Below, one piece after another: positions 26,517-35,000 of a DNA stretch of 64,000 nucleotides (within the stretch, counting starts at the first letter, position 1; each line of letters starts with the position of its first letter). A program made the position numbers and the translations under genes. Source of the stretch: VRUE01 sp963704515 (GTDB lineage: Bacteria > Actinomycetota > Thermoleophilia > Solirubrobacterales > 70-9). The stretch covers positions 2,294,001-2,358,000 of the forward strand of contig OY969913.1 in NCBI GenBank assembly GCA_963704515.1, in the 5' to 3' direction. The notes beneath the pieces were generated by a model. That model did not search any database. It was not told the origin of the DNA and saw only the letters and a program-made list of their open reading frames with translations.

Positions 26517-27235
26517 CGCTCCCCAACCTCGATCAGCGGCAGCTCCAGTACCGCGAGGCTGCCGCGCGGGGTGCGGCGCAGGGCGAAGTGCCCGTCGTGG
26601 GCCGCCACGATCTTGCTAACCACGCCCAGCCCGTGGCCGTGCCGGCGGCGTCCGGAGAGCCGCTCGATCGCCTCGGCCGGCGTCCCGCGTCGCGACCGCG
26701 GCCGCGACTCGCGCCCGGAGTCGGCCACCACGACCCGCAGCGCCCCCTCCCGCAGCCTCGCCGAGACGACGATCGTCGGGCCGCCGTGCTCGATCGCGTT
26801 GACGAGCAGGTTGTCGAGCGCCTGCGAGAGGGCGCAGCGGTCGCCGCCGACCGTCGCCTCGCCGGCGTTCCAGCGCAGCTCCAGCACGGCGCCCGCGACC
26901 CGCGCCCGCTCGCGCCAGCGCTCCACCGCGGCGAGCACCAGCGAGCGGCCGTCGACCGCGCCGCGCACGGGCGCGGACGAGCCGCCGCCGTTGATCTCGC
27001 GGTCGAGCCGCTCCAGCGCCGCCGCGGCAAGCTCGATCGCGTCGCCGCCCCCCGCGGACGGTGCCGGCTCGGGACCGACGGCGAGGGCGACCGCCTGAAG
27101 CGGCCGGCGCAGCTCGTGCAGCGCCTCGTTGAGGACCGTCCGCCGCCGGCCCTCGCGCAGCCCCTGGACCGCGACCGCCGCCGCCATCGAGGCCGCCAGC
27201 GGCCACACCGCCGTGATGTACGCCAGCTCGATCAC
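26507..27235 (-). CDS. Small membrane sensor histidine kinase
   Basis: 242 aa from GTG 27235, which overlaps the TGA of the response regulator gene (GTGA). One membrane segment (ITAVWPLAASMAAAVAVQG), then an H box HELRRPLQAVALAV, N box ALDNLLVNAIEHGG and G boxes VVADSGRES and HGHGLGVVSKIVAAHDG. It has almost no extracytoplasmic sensor domain, so it may sense within the membrane or through partners. It is coupled to the regulator upstream and to cpaB downstream. Since the regulator is now split by an ICE, its normal partner is missing. Confidence 0.9.
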   Translation of the reverse strand: MIELAYITAVWPLAASMAAAVAVQGLREGRRRTVLNEALHELRRPLQAVALAVGPEPAPSAGGGDAIELAAAALERLDREINGGGSSAPVRGAVDGRSLVLAAVERWRERARVAGAVLELRWNAGEATVGGDRCALSQALDNLLVNAIEHGGPTIVVSARLREGALRVVVADSGRESRPRSRRGTPAEAIERLSGRRRHGHGLGVVSKIVAAHDGHFALRRTPRGSLAVLELPLIEVGERWA

Positions 27236-27600
27236 TCGTCGACCAGCCTGTATCCGAAGGCCCAGGCGTTGATCACGTAGCGGTTGCCGTCCGGGTCGAG
27301 TTTGCGCCGCAGACGGCTCGCGTGCGAGTCCAAAGTGCGCGTACTTGCCGGCGTGCGATACCCCCAGACGGCCTCGAGCAGTTCGCGCTTGGAGAAGGCG
27401 CGCTCGGGCTCGGTCATCAGCACCCGCAGCAGCGCGAACTCCTTGTTGGAGAGCTGCACCTCCCTGTCGCCGACCCAAACCTTGCGCCGCACCGGGTCGA
27501 GGACGAGCTCGCCGACGTGGCTCGGCCCCTCGGCGTCGCTCGCGTTGCGCCTCAGCACGGCGCCGATCCGCGCCCGCAGCTCCTGGTAGTGGAACGGCTT
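27232..27600 (-). pseudogene. Response regulator, DNA-binding half (gene split by ICE)
   Basis: From the attL core the frame reads KPFHYQELRARIGAVLRR and on into a complete OmpR/PhoB winged helix: ELVLDPVRRKVWVGDREVQL, LSNKEFALLRVLM, KRELLEAVWGYRT, RTLDSHASRLRRKLDPDG. The receiver half is on the same strand at 52705-53064 beyond the element. Without the ICE the halves fuse in frame to about 237 aa, normal for OmpR regulators. A GTG at 27558 could start a free DNA-binding domain. It ends by overlapping the histidine kinase gene. Confidence 0.93.
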
Positions 27601-27622
27601 GCCTTTTCATCAATTGTTTGGC
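27596..27622. other. attL with left att arm
   Basis: Core GGCTTG at 27596-27601, followed by the element arm AATTGTTTGGC at 27612-27622. This arm is the exact reverse complement of GCCAAACAATT at 52696-52706 near attR. Host sequence to the left encodes the P-F-H-Y-Q-E-L part of the regulator. Confidence 0.92.
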
Positions 27623-27664
27623 CCGATCCCGATCCCTGCCGCAGGCTAGGCCGAACGAGGCGAG

Positions 27665-27699
27665 CGCCGGGCTAGTGCTTCGCACCCTAGCCCGGCGCT
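27665..27699. terminator. Hairpin downstream of GGDEF gene
   Basis: Perfect 12-bp stem GCGCCGGGCTAG (27665-27676) with CTAGCCCGGCGC (27688-27699) and an 11-nt loop. It lies between the stop of the GGDEF gene and attL. It may limit read-through from the element into the tad operon, but no T tract is present on the minus strand. Confidence 0.6.
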
Positions 27700-27728
27700 T
27701 CGCGACTCCCCTTCAGGTACAGAACAGC

Positions 27729-28835
27729 CTAGCCCGACTCCCCCCCGTAAACCTGCGACGACCCGCTCGGCTCGCTCGCGAATCCCCCGGCGGGCTTCGC
27801 TCGGTAGAGCGCTCGATCAGCGCTCGCGAAAACCCGCTCGAACGTGAACGGTTCGCCCGGCGCAGACCCGCTAGCGCCGCAGCTCACCGACGCGCCCGAT
27901 CCGCGTCGCAGAGTCGCGTTGACCGCCGAGTGCAGCTTCACCCCGACAATCCTTGCGCCATCAAGATCGGCGCCCGGAATCAACACCACGAACTCGTCGC
28001 CGCCGGGCCGATACGCCGCATCGAATGCCCGCAGCTCGCGCCGCAAGACCTCCGCCACTTCGACAAGCACGCAGTCACCCGCGAGATGGCCTTCCCGGTC
28101 GTTGACCTTCTTGAACTCGTTAACGTCGAGCGCCACGACGCCGACAGGCTCTTTCGTCAACTGCGATTGCTGCTCTAGCTCGGCGACCCGGCTTTCCAAC
28201 GACGCGCGATTGAGCAACCCCGTCAACGGGTCGATGCCCGCCTTCCCCCGATGCTCCACGTCCGACCACATCAACGCCGTTGACAGGATCGCTACCGCAA
28301 CCGCCACCGTAACCGGCGCGATGAGCAACGGCGGGTTAGCCGTCACCGCCCCCGCGTCAGCACCGAACGCCACCGCGAACATCAGGACCACCACGACCGC
28401 CACACCAGCCACGACGCCGCGCGTCGAAAAGCGAGCGCTCAGCGTCACAACCGGAACAGCGAGAAGCGACAGCATCACAAGCGCTGCGCCGCCCGTTAGC
28501 GCCAGGCTCGCGGCGATTACCGCCTCAGCCCCGACCCACGCCGCGAGCATCCAATACTCGGGATGGGCCGCGCCTTCGAGTCGCTTTTCCGCAAGGCGGA
28601 AAAGCAGCCCTGCGACCGTCAACGACAGGAACGTCCACCAGCCAACCCACGGAGCCGCAACTAGCAGAGCCAGCGCCAGCAACACGAACGTCCGCAGCCG
28701 AACCGGCCGCAGACGACGATCCATGTCAAGCAAGCGCTCGCGGTCGGCCGTTCCCCCGACCAGCCACGACACAGCGCGATTTTCGCGCTCGTCCGCGCTC
28801 GCCACAGCCGCCGGATGCCGACCGTTGAGACTCAC
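27729..28835 (-). CDS. Membrane GGDEF protein (diguanylate cyclase)
   Basis: 368 aa. About six hydrophobic segments (roughly residues 45-200: LRTFVLLALALLVAAPW, WTFLSLTVAGLLFRLA, VMLSLLAVPVVTL and others), then a GGDEF domain: GIDPLTGLLNRASLE, VGVVALDVNEFKKVND and YRPGGDEFVVL near residue 278. The intact GGDEF and N-x-x-x-D regions suggest active c-di-GMP synthesis. It is the leftmost gene of the element and points toward the Tad operon. c-di-GMP commonly controls surface attachment, so cargo and integration site may act on the same trait; this link is inference. Confidence 0.92.
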   Translation of the reverse strand: MSLNGRHPAAVASADERENRAVSWLVGGTADRERLLDMDRRLRPVRLRTFVLLALALLVAAPWVGWWTFLSLTVAGLLFRLAEKRLEGAAHPEYWMLAAWVGAEAVIAASLALTGGAALVMLSLLAVPVVTLSARFSTRGVVAGVAVVVVLMFAVAFGADAGAVTANPPLLIAPVTVAVAVAILSTALMWSDVEHRGKAGIDPLTGLLNRASLESRVAELEQQSQLTKEPVGVVALDVNEFKKVNDREGHLAGDCVLVEVAEVLRRELRAFDAAYRPGGDEFVVLIPGADLDGARIVGVKLHSAVNATLRRGSGASVSCGASGSAPGEPFTFERVFASADRALYRAKPAGGFASEPSGSSQVYGGESG

Positions 28836-28869
28836 CGAGCTGCGCCGCCGATCCTCGCCCAGCTTCCAG

Positions 28870-29532
28870 CTAGAGCGTCACCGTCTGCGACGCCCGGACG
28901 CCCTCTGTAGGGCTTCTCAGGGACTCGAAGCCCACCAGCCCGACAGTCACCGACACGCCCTGCCCGTCCGTCCGTCCCGCCTCGTTCATGCGCCCGTTGC
29001 TTTCTTCCTGAATGTCCAGCAACCCCGTCACCGTCCGTTCGAGCAGCGCCTTCGTGTCCCGCTGCCCCTGCGTATCTACGACCATCGGCGTCAGGCTCGC
29101 GTGAACGCCGCGCCGCAGAAAGAAACCCGCCTCCATCGAGCCAGCCGCATCGCTGTAGAGCAGACGCATGATCCGCACCGCGACCTGTTGCTGCACGGCC
29201 TCCGGCAACCGCTCCCAAACGTTCGCCGGAATGACCATGCGCCGAACCGCCCGGTACTGATTCGCGCGCCCCTCCGCCGTCGGGTCAACGTCGATCCAGC
29301 CGCCATCGCGCAGCGTTCCGATGTGATGCCGAACCACCCCCTTGTCGGCGTCAAGAGCTTCCGCCACTTCCGGCGCTCCCGCCGTCTGTTCGCAAAGGAA
29401 GGCATACACCCGCACCCGCAGCTCGTCCGATAGAGCCTTCATCAGCCCGGTATCCACGAACTCGCGAGGCGCCGAGCGCCCCTTGGCGCCCCCGCCGTCC
29501 GCCTTCGCTGGTCCGTGCCCGTTGGCCCGCAT
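28870..29532 (-). CDS. Winged-helix transcriptional regulator
   Basis: 220 aa from ATG 29532, with GGGAGG six bases upstream (a GTG at 29547 is an alternative). ALSDELRVRVYAFLCEQ followed by EVAEALDADKGVVRHHIGTLRDGGWI is an ArsR/HTH_20-like winged helix. The C-terminal part (RRMVIPANVWERLPEAVQQQ, VRIMRLLYSD) resembles the effector half of regulators with this fold. It lies 34 bases upstream of the GGDEF gene and is probably co-transcribed. Direct repeats GATAC just upstream (about 29555-29570) are possible operator sites. Confidence 0.8.
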   Translation of the reverse strand: MRANGHGPAKADGGGAKGRSAPREFVDTGLMKALSDELRVRVYAFLCEQTAGAPEVAEALDADKGVVRHHIGTLRDGGWIDVDPTAEGRANQYRAVRRMVIPANVWERLPEAVQQQVAVRIMRLLYSDAAGSMEAGFFLRRGVHASLTPMVVDTQGQRDTKALLERTVTGLLDIQEESNGRMNEAGRTDGQGVSVTVGLVGFESLRSPTEGVRASQTVTL

Positions 29533-29639
29533 CCTCGCCTCCCTCACTTGGTACGTATCAGGTATCGGCTCGGCAGCCTAACGCCGACTTTCCCGCCTGC
29601 CCGACCCAGCGGACGAAGGCATGAGAACGCCCAGCCCCG

Positions 29640-30194
29640 CTAGCGCCGCTGCCCCTGCCGCCTTCGGCGGCGGTTCTGCACCGTCGCCGTCGCGCGCTCG
29701 ATTTTCAACCTCACCGAGAACAGCCCGGCCTCGCTCAGACGCGGTATCTCATCGCCGCTGTTGTGAACTTCCCGCCACGCGGCGTCGGCGAACGCCTCGC
29801 GCGGCCCACGCCACAAGCTCGCACCATCGGTCAGGTATTGGTCTTTCGTCCGCCAGCGCTCCGTACCGCCAAGCCGCCACTCTGGCCGCAGGAACAACCG
29901 CTCCGGCCGATACGCGAACGTCAGGCCCGCCCAGGTTGTCTCGTCCCGGTCGTCCGCAACCTCCACGCAGACGAAGGGACCGCTTCGCCGACACGGCGGA
30001 TTCTGCGTGTACGTGACCCTTTTGTCCCCGAGCAGCAGGATCGGGTCCAGGTCAAGGACGACGATCCCCGCAGTGATCGCATCCACCCCGAAGCCGACCG
30101 GATCAGACGCCCCAACCGGCTCGGCTTCCGACTGCGGCACCGGCCGCAGTTTCAGACCGGCCGCTGACAACGCCTCTTGCATGGTTTGTCCCAC
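29640..30194 (-). CDS. Hypothetical protein
   Basis: About 184 aa if GTG 30194 is used, which has AAAGGGGG shortly upstream; the frame is open to 30332. Contents include ITAGIVVLDLDPILLLGDKRVTYTQ, CVEVADDRDETTWAGLTFAY and an Arg-rich C-terminus (NRRRRRQGQRR). I do not recognise it. A TACAAT box at 30273-30278 on this strand favours the shorter start. Confidence 0.6.
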   Translation of the reverse strand: MGQTMQEALSAAGLKLRPVPQSEAEPVGASDPVGFGVDAITAGIVVLDLDPILLLGDKRVTYTQNPPCRRSGPFVCVEVADDRDETTWAGLTFAYRPERLFLRPEWRLGGTERWRTKDQYLTDGASLWRGPREAFADAAWREVHNSGDEIPRLSEAGLFSVRLKIERATATVQNRRRRRQGQRR

Positions 30195-30272
30195 GGACGC
30201 CCCCTTTCGCTGTCGCTCGGCGCGAGGCGTTCCATAGCTCCAACCTCCGCCCCCGCTAAACCCTTCGAGCAT

Positions 30273-30278
30273 TGTACG
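30273..30278 (-). promoter_or_regulatory. Possible -10 box upstream of hypothetical gene
   Basis: On the minus strand GCGTACAATGC contains a consensus-like TACAAT. The same 11-mer occurs upstream of the minus-strand gene at 31245-31541 (31584-31589). No good -35 box was found at normal spacing, so this could be an extended -10 type promoter. The rest of 30195-30638 contains no other gene apart from the SSB leader. Confidence 0.45.
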
Positions 30279-30521
30279 CGCTGCCGCCTTCTCTGGTACG
30301 GGAGCAGTCGCGGCCATCCGTTCCAGCGTCAACGTGCCCGATGCTCGGCTCTAGGTCGTCGCCGGACGACCGCAGCTCGGAGCGCTAGACGAACCGACCC
30401 CCCGGTGCCCCCGCACTTCCGAGCGGCGAGTCAGCAATGAGCCCGACGACGTTGACCCATGCCCGCTGCCCCCAGGCGAGGTAGCCCGACTTTTCCTCAC
30501 ACCAGTTTGGCGCGCGCCGCC

Positions 30522-30576
30522 CGCGCGTCAACCCCCACAAGGGGGGTTCCCCTCCGCTGCGCTCCGGTGACGCGCG
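30522..30576 (+). promoter_or_regulatory. Nested stem-loop in ssb leader
   Basis: An outer 9-bp stem CGCGCGTCA (30522-30530) with TGACGCGCG (30568-30576) encloses a second hairpin, AACCCCC-ACAA-GGGGGTT within 30530-30548. It lies about 60 bases upstream of the ssb start and could be a leader structure or a terminator. No T tract follows. Confidence 0.5.
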
Positions 30577-30638
30577 TTCGGTCCCGCGCCCTTTCTGGCG
30601 CTCGTCCAAGCGAACCACCTCAGCCAAGGAGGCCGAAC

Positions 30639-30962
30639 ATGAGCATCAACACCAACGTCGTCGTCGTCAGCGGACGACTGACCCACGACCCGAAGCTCTA
30701 CGAGCCGGAGGGCAGCGAGGGTCAAGGCGAGAACGTCTACGCGATCCTTCGCCTCGCGATCAACCGGGGCGACGACCAGGAGCCGATCTACTACGACGTG
30801 AAGTGCTGGAACGGGCTCGCCCGCGCCTGCGTCGAGTACCAGGAGAAGGGCAGCCTCGTCGTCGTCAGCGGACGACTCGATCAGTTCAAGAAGGGTCGCG
30901 ACGAGAACCCTTGGAACTACATCACGGCCGAGTCGGTCGAGTTCGCGGGCGGTCGTGCATAG
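30639..30962 (+). CDS. ssb: Single-stranded DNA-binding protein (element-encoded)
   Basis: 107 aa with a strong ribosome site, AAGGAGG, before ATG 30639. OB-fold signatures are NVVVVSGRLTHDPKLYE, AILRLAINRGDD, YYDVKCWNGLARACVEY and GSLVVVSGRLDQF. It stops right after the OB fold, with no flexible linker or acidic tip, so it may not recruit the host SSB-binding proteins. Such SSBs on conjugative elements protect transferred single strands. Confidence 0.93.
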   Translation: MSINTNVVVVSGRLTHDPKLYEPEGSEGQGENVYAILRLAINRGDDQEPIYYDVKCWNGLARACVEYQEKGSLVVVSGRLDQFKKGRDENPWNYITAESVEFAGGRA

Positions 30963-31182
30963 CCCGACCGGCAGGAAGGGGCGCTCCCCGCGCCCCTTCC
31001 TCACCGCCTCCACCGGGCGGAGCCGGACCACCACCGACAATGCGGCCCTCGATGAGATCGCCGACCGGCTCGACGGTTCCGAATGGACCGCCGACGACGC
31101 CGAAGCAGTTGCCGGGATCGTCCGCTCGACCGGCCGCGTCGTTCGAGAAATAGACGACCTACCGGACAGGGAGCGCCCCTAG
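30955..31182 (+). CDS. Small hypothetical protein overlapping ssb end
   Basis: 75 aa from GTG 30955, which overlaps the ssb stop. The C-terminal 45 residues (ALDEIADRLDGSEWTADDAE and VAGIVRSTGRVVREIDDL) look like an ordinary acidic helical protein. The N-terminal part is encoded by a GC hairpin (30971-30997) that could be an ssb terminator, so the true start is uncertain. It ends inside the terminator at 31170-31196. Confidence 0.5.
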   Translation: MHSPTGRKGRSPRPFLTASTGRSRTTTDNAALDEIADRLDGSEWTADDAEAVAGIVRSTGRVVREIDDLPDRERP

Positions 31183-31196
31183 CGGGCGCTCCTTTT
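31170..31196 (+). terminator. Rho-independent terminator
   Basis: Perfect 9-bp stem GGAGCGCCC (31170-31178) with GGGCGCTCC (31184-31192), loop CTAGC, followed by TTTT. It ends the ssb transcription unit. Confidence 0.85.
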
Positions 31197-31244
31197 CCGT
31201 TCCCCGCCACCTCACCGGGCGGGTCCGCATCATCAGTCGGCGGA

Positions 31245-31541
31245 TCAGTTTCGACGCGCGGAACGACTCGCCCGCACCCGGTGCTGAATCCCCCGCTGGA
31301 AGTCTCGGCGGAGGCCGGGGAGCGCGTCGGAGGGTACCGCCTCCATGCTCGCCGCCAAGACCTCCACCGGGGGGGCGTCGATCCCCGCCGCCTTGAAGGT
31401 GTCGTGAATCTCCTGCGCGGTCAACGTGCCGCGTTCTTTGATGATCTGCTCCGCCGCCGCTAACGCGGCCGACCAGTCGCCCGGCCCGTAGGTTGCTTCT
31501 AGAGCCTCGACAAACTCGCTTCGTGAAATCGGTTCATCCAT
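31245..31541 (-). CDS. Hypothetical protein
   Basis: 98 aa from ATG 31541 (MDEPISRSEFVEALEATYG). An acidic N-terminal half is followed by QIIKERGTLTAQEIHDTFKAAG, which looks like a helix-turn-helix arrangement, and a basic C-terminus (RRDFQRGIQHRVRASRSARR). A TACAAT box lies about 45 bases upstream (31584-31589). It is divergent from the relaxase gene and could be a small regulator or an accessory protein of the relaxosome. Function not recognised. Confidence 0.65.
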   Translation of the reverse strand: MDEPISRSEFVEALEATYGPGDWSAALAAAEQIIKERGTLTAQEIHDTFKAAGIDAPPVEVLAASMEAVPSDALPGLRRDFQRGIQHRVRASRSARRN

Positions 31542-31862
31542 GCGATCAGCGCCTCTCGTCGCCCGCTCCCAGGAACCAGCGGCATTGTACGCACCCGCCG
31601 TTCCATCTGAGTACCCGTCGAGTCTCCGCATCACGCGACCTCGCCCGGAACCACCACCTACCGCCGCCGACCACCGCGCGTCGCGCGGAAACGATCTTCG
31701 CTTCGCGACCCGAGCCCACTACAGCCGTTCGCCCGCCGCCCGGCATCGAGCCGGGCGGCGGGCGCGGCGGCGGTCGCGGTTGGGGGTAGAGCTGCGCTTG
31801 CCAGAGCCCGACCAGCTCGCAGCTATCGCCAGCCTTGAGCCTCATTGCTAAGACCGACGCCC

Positions 31863-31935
31863 CCCTAGCTCGAATGCCTACGCATTCCTGAGCGAGCTTT
31901 CCCGCTGAGAGATAGGGCAGTAGCCCTAGCTCGAA
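31863..31935. other. Candidate oriT / relaxase-binding region
   Basis: It lies 110-180 bases upstream of the MobF relaxase in a 503-bp gap (31542-32044) without other genes. It holds a 12-bp direct repeat CCCTAGCTCGAA (31863-31874 and 31924-31935), a hairpin GAATGC-CTAC-GCATTC (31872-31887) overlapping the first repeat, and AGGGC-AGTA-GCCCT near 31913-31926. Short inverted repeats and iterons beside the relaxase gene are typical of oriT, but no nic site was identified by sequence. Confidence 0.5.
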
Positions 31936-32044
31936 GCGCCCGCAGTACCCCCAACCGCGACCGCCGACACATTATGAACCCCGAACATAGGTTCGCCCAA
32001 TTCGCCGGGGCGTTCGGCCTTCCAGCCGGACGTATTCCCTTGCG

Positions 32045-35000
32045 ATGGTCGGCGTCACGAAGATACAGCGAGGCAACGCCGGTTACTGGCTTGCGGCCGT
32101 CGCCGAAGGCGGCGAGGACTACTACAACCAGCCCGGCGAGGCTCCGGGCGAATGGATCGGCGAGCTGGCCGCCGATCTCGGACTCTCCGGCCAAGTGGAC
32201 GCCGAGAGCTACAGCGCCATCCTTGAGGGCACCGACCCGACGACCGGCACTCAGCTCGTCCAGCGTCCAGACACCCGCTTTCGCGAGCGGGCGGACGGCA
32301 CGAAAAAGCGCGTCGAGCCAGTCCTTGGCTACGACGTGCGCTTCTCCTGTCCCAAGTCAGTCTCCATCGTCTACGCGCTCGGCGACCAGGCCACCCGCGA
32401 CCGGCTTATCAACGTCGTCAACGACGCCGTTCGCCAAGGGCTCGCCCACCTTGAGCATGAAGCCTGCTTTGTCCAGCGCGGTCGCGGCGGCCACCGAATC
32501 GAGCGCGGTGAGGGCTTTGCCGGGATGGCCTTCCGGCATCGAATGAGCCGCAGCGGCGACCCGGCCCTTCACGTCCACGTCGTTATCTCGAACCTAACCC
32601 GCGCCCTCTCGGACGGAAAATGGCTCAGCCTCGCCAGCCCCCAGGGTCGCTCTCCGCTTTGGCCCCACGGCAAGTCTGCGGGCGTCATTTTCCAAGCTGC
32701 CCTCCGCGCTGGATTCATGCGCGAGTTTGGCCTGAGCTTCGAGGACGTGACCAACGGATACGCCGACCTCAGAGGCTTTGACCGCGACGTGATCGACGCC
32801 CTCAGCACCCGCTCCAAAGAGATCGCAACTTGGCTAGAGAAGCACGGCGTCAGCAGCGTCGAGGCCGCGCAGACCGCCGCCTACCGAACCCGAGCCAACA
32901 AGGATTACGGCGTCGATGAAGATGGCCGCCGCGCCGAGTGGGAACGCACCGCCGAGCCGTTCGGAGTCACCCCCGAGAGCGTCAACGGATACGTCCACGC
33001 CGCCAGCCCACGCGAGCCCCGTCCCGTCAGCCCGGCCGACATTGACAGCGCTCTGAGATCGCTTGAGGACACGTCCTCGCACTTCGACCGCCGCGCCCTG
33101 CTCTGGGCGCTGTGCGATCAACTCCCCGAGGGTGCGAGCCGCGCCGACCTCACCGCCGCTGTCGATCAGATACTCGCCAGCGACCGAATCGTCTGTCTCC
33201 ACGAAGCAGACGGGCCGCTCGACTTCGACCAGTTCACGACCCCGCGCATCGCCGAGATGGAGCGGCACTTCATCGACGGAGCGCTTCGCGGCCTAGACGC
33301 CGGGGTAGCCCAGGTTTCCGGCCCGTCTGTTGACCGCATCCTTGCCACCCACCGACCCGAACTCGGCCCGGATCAGCGCGACATGGTGATCCGCCTCACG
33401 ACCGGCGGCGAGCGCGTCGTCGCCGTCGCGGCCTTGCCGGGCACCGGCAAGACCACGGCGCTCGACGCCGCCCGCGAAGCATGGGAATCAGCCGGGATCG
33501 ACGTGCAAGGCTGCGCCGTCGCGTGGACGGCAAGCACCGAGCTGAAAGACGCCGGGATCGTCAACGCCACGTCGATCCGGTCGTTGCTCAATCGCGCCGA
33601 GGCTGACGCCGCACAGGGGATCATGCCCTTCCGGCGCGGGACCGTCCTCGTCGTTGACGAGGCCAGCATGGTTTCAACCCCGGACCTTGAGGCGCTGCGC
33701 TTGCTCGTTCTCGAATGCGACGGCAAGCTCGTCGTGATCGGCGACCCCCGACAGATAGGCGCCATCGGTCCCGGCGGCGTCTACGCCCACCTGACCCGCG
33801 CGACGGAGCCCGCCCGCTTGCAGACCATCTGGCGCCAGCACCGCCCGGAGGATCAACAGCTCGTCCGCCTCGTCCACGAAGGACGCGGCTCGGAGGCGCT
33901 TGACCTCCTACGCACGAACGACCGCCTAGTTATCGGCGACGATCTCCCAACTGTTCTAGACGCGCAAGTCGCCGACTGGTACCGCGCCTACGCAACGGGC
34001 GAGGACGCCCTGATGATCGCAAGACGAAACCGCGACGTTGACCATCTCAACGACCAGGCGCGCGAGCTGCTACGAGAGGACGGCGCGCTCGCCGACGCCG
34101 AGGTGATCGTCGGCGAGCGCGCCTTCGCCGCAGGGGATCGCGTTCAGACCCGCATCAACCGCGAAGGAGTCTGCAACCGCGAACGCTGGGACGTTCTCGA
34201 CGCGGACGCTGCCGCCCGGACGCTCACTCTCCGCCGGGTCGGCGGCGACGAACGAACCGTCACCCTTGGACCCGCCTACCTAAACCGGCGTCGCCAGGAC
34301 AACGGCCCGTCACTCGACTATGCCTACGCCGTAACCAAGTTCGGCGCTCAGGGCAAGACCGTGGATCGAGCCTTCCCCCTGCTCGACGCTGGCGCCGATC
34401 TTGAGCAGGAGGTGGTCGCCCTCAGCCGAGCCCGCGTGATCGAGAACGTCTACACGGTCGCGTCGTCCGAGCTGCTTGACCCCGAACTTAGTCCAGCCCG
34501 CCGCGAACTCTCAGACCCCCTCCACGACATACGCTCCGCCATCGAGCGCGAGGGCAACGACTACGCCGCCGCCGAGGTCGCGATCCGCGAGCAGATCAAG
34601 AGCCTCACGCCCCGCGAGCTGGCCGACCGGCGCACCGCCCTGCTCGCCGCCGGTCGCGCAGCCGACCCCGTTCTCAGCCGCCGCGACCAGCTCGACCGCC
34701 ACATCAAAGACGCCGAGTATTGGATCGCTGCCCTCAGCCGTGAGCGGGAGGCCATCGAAGCCATGAAGCAACCCCCCGCCGACGAGCTGGCGCGCGTCAC
34801 GCGCGCCGAGTCTGTCCAGGCCGACCGCCTCCGCCGCGACTTCGCCGAGCGCGACGCACTCCCAGCGCCCGACACTTCCGAACCGCCGCGTCCCTTGGAC
34901 CCCGACAAACGCCTTGAAGCCGTCCTAGTCGATCAGCGCATTGACTATCTCGCTCGCGCGGACGTAAAGGCTGCTCAGCTCGAACCATCGAAAGTCATGT

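Noticed and set aside
26507..27685. 392-codon reading of the histidine kinase starting inside the ICE
   Set aside because: The first 150 codons are a shadow of the regulator gene; GTG 27235 overlapping the regulator stop gives a normal kinase.
31546..31845. Minus-strand frame upstream of the small gene at 31245
   Set aside because: Proline-rich with no ribosome site, and it overlaps the TACAAT box; probably non-coding.
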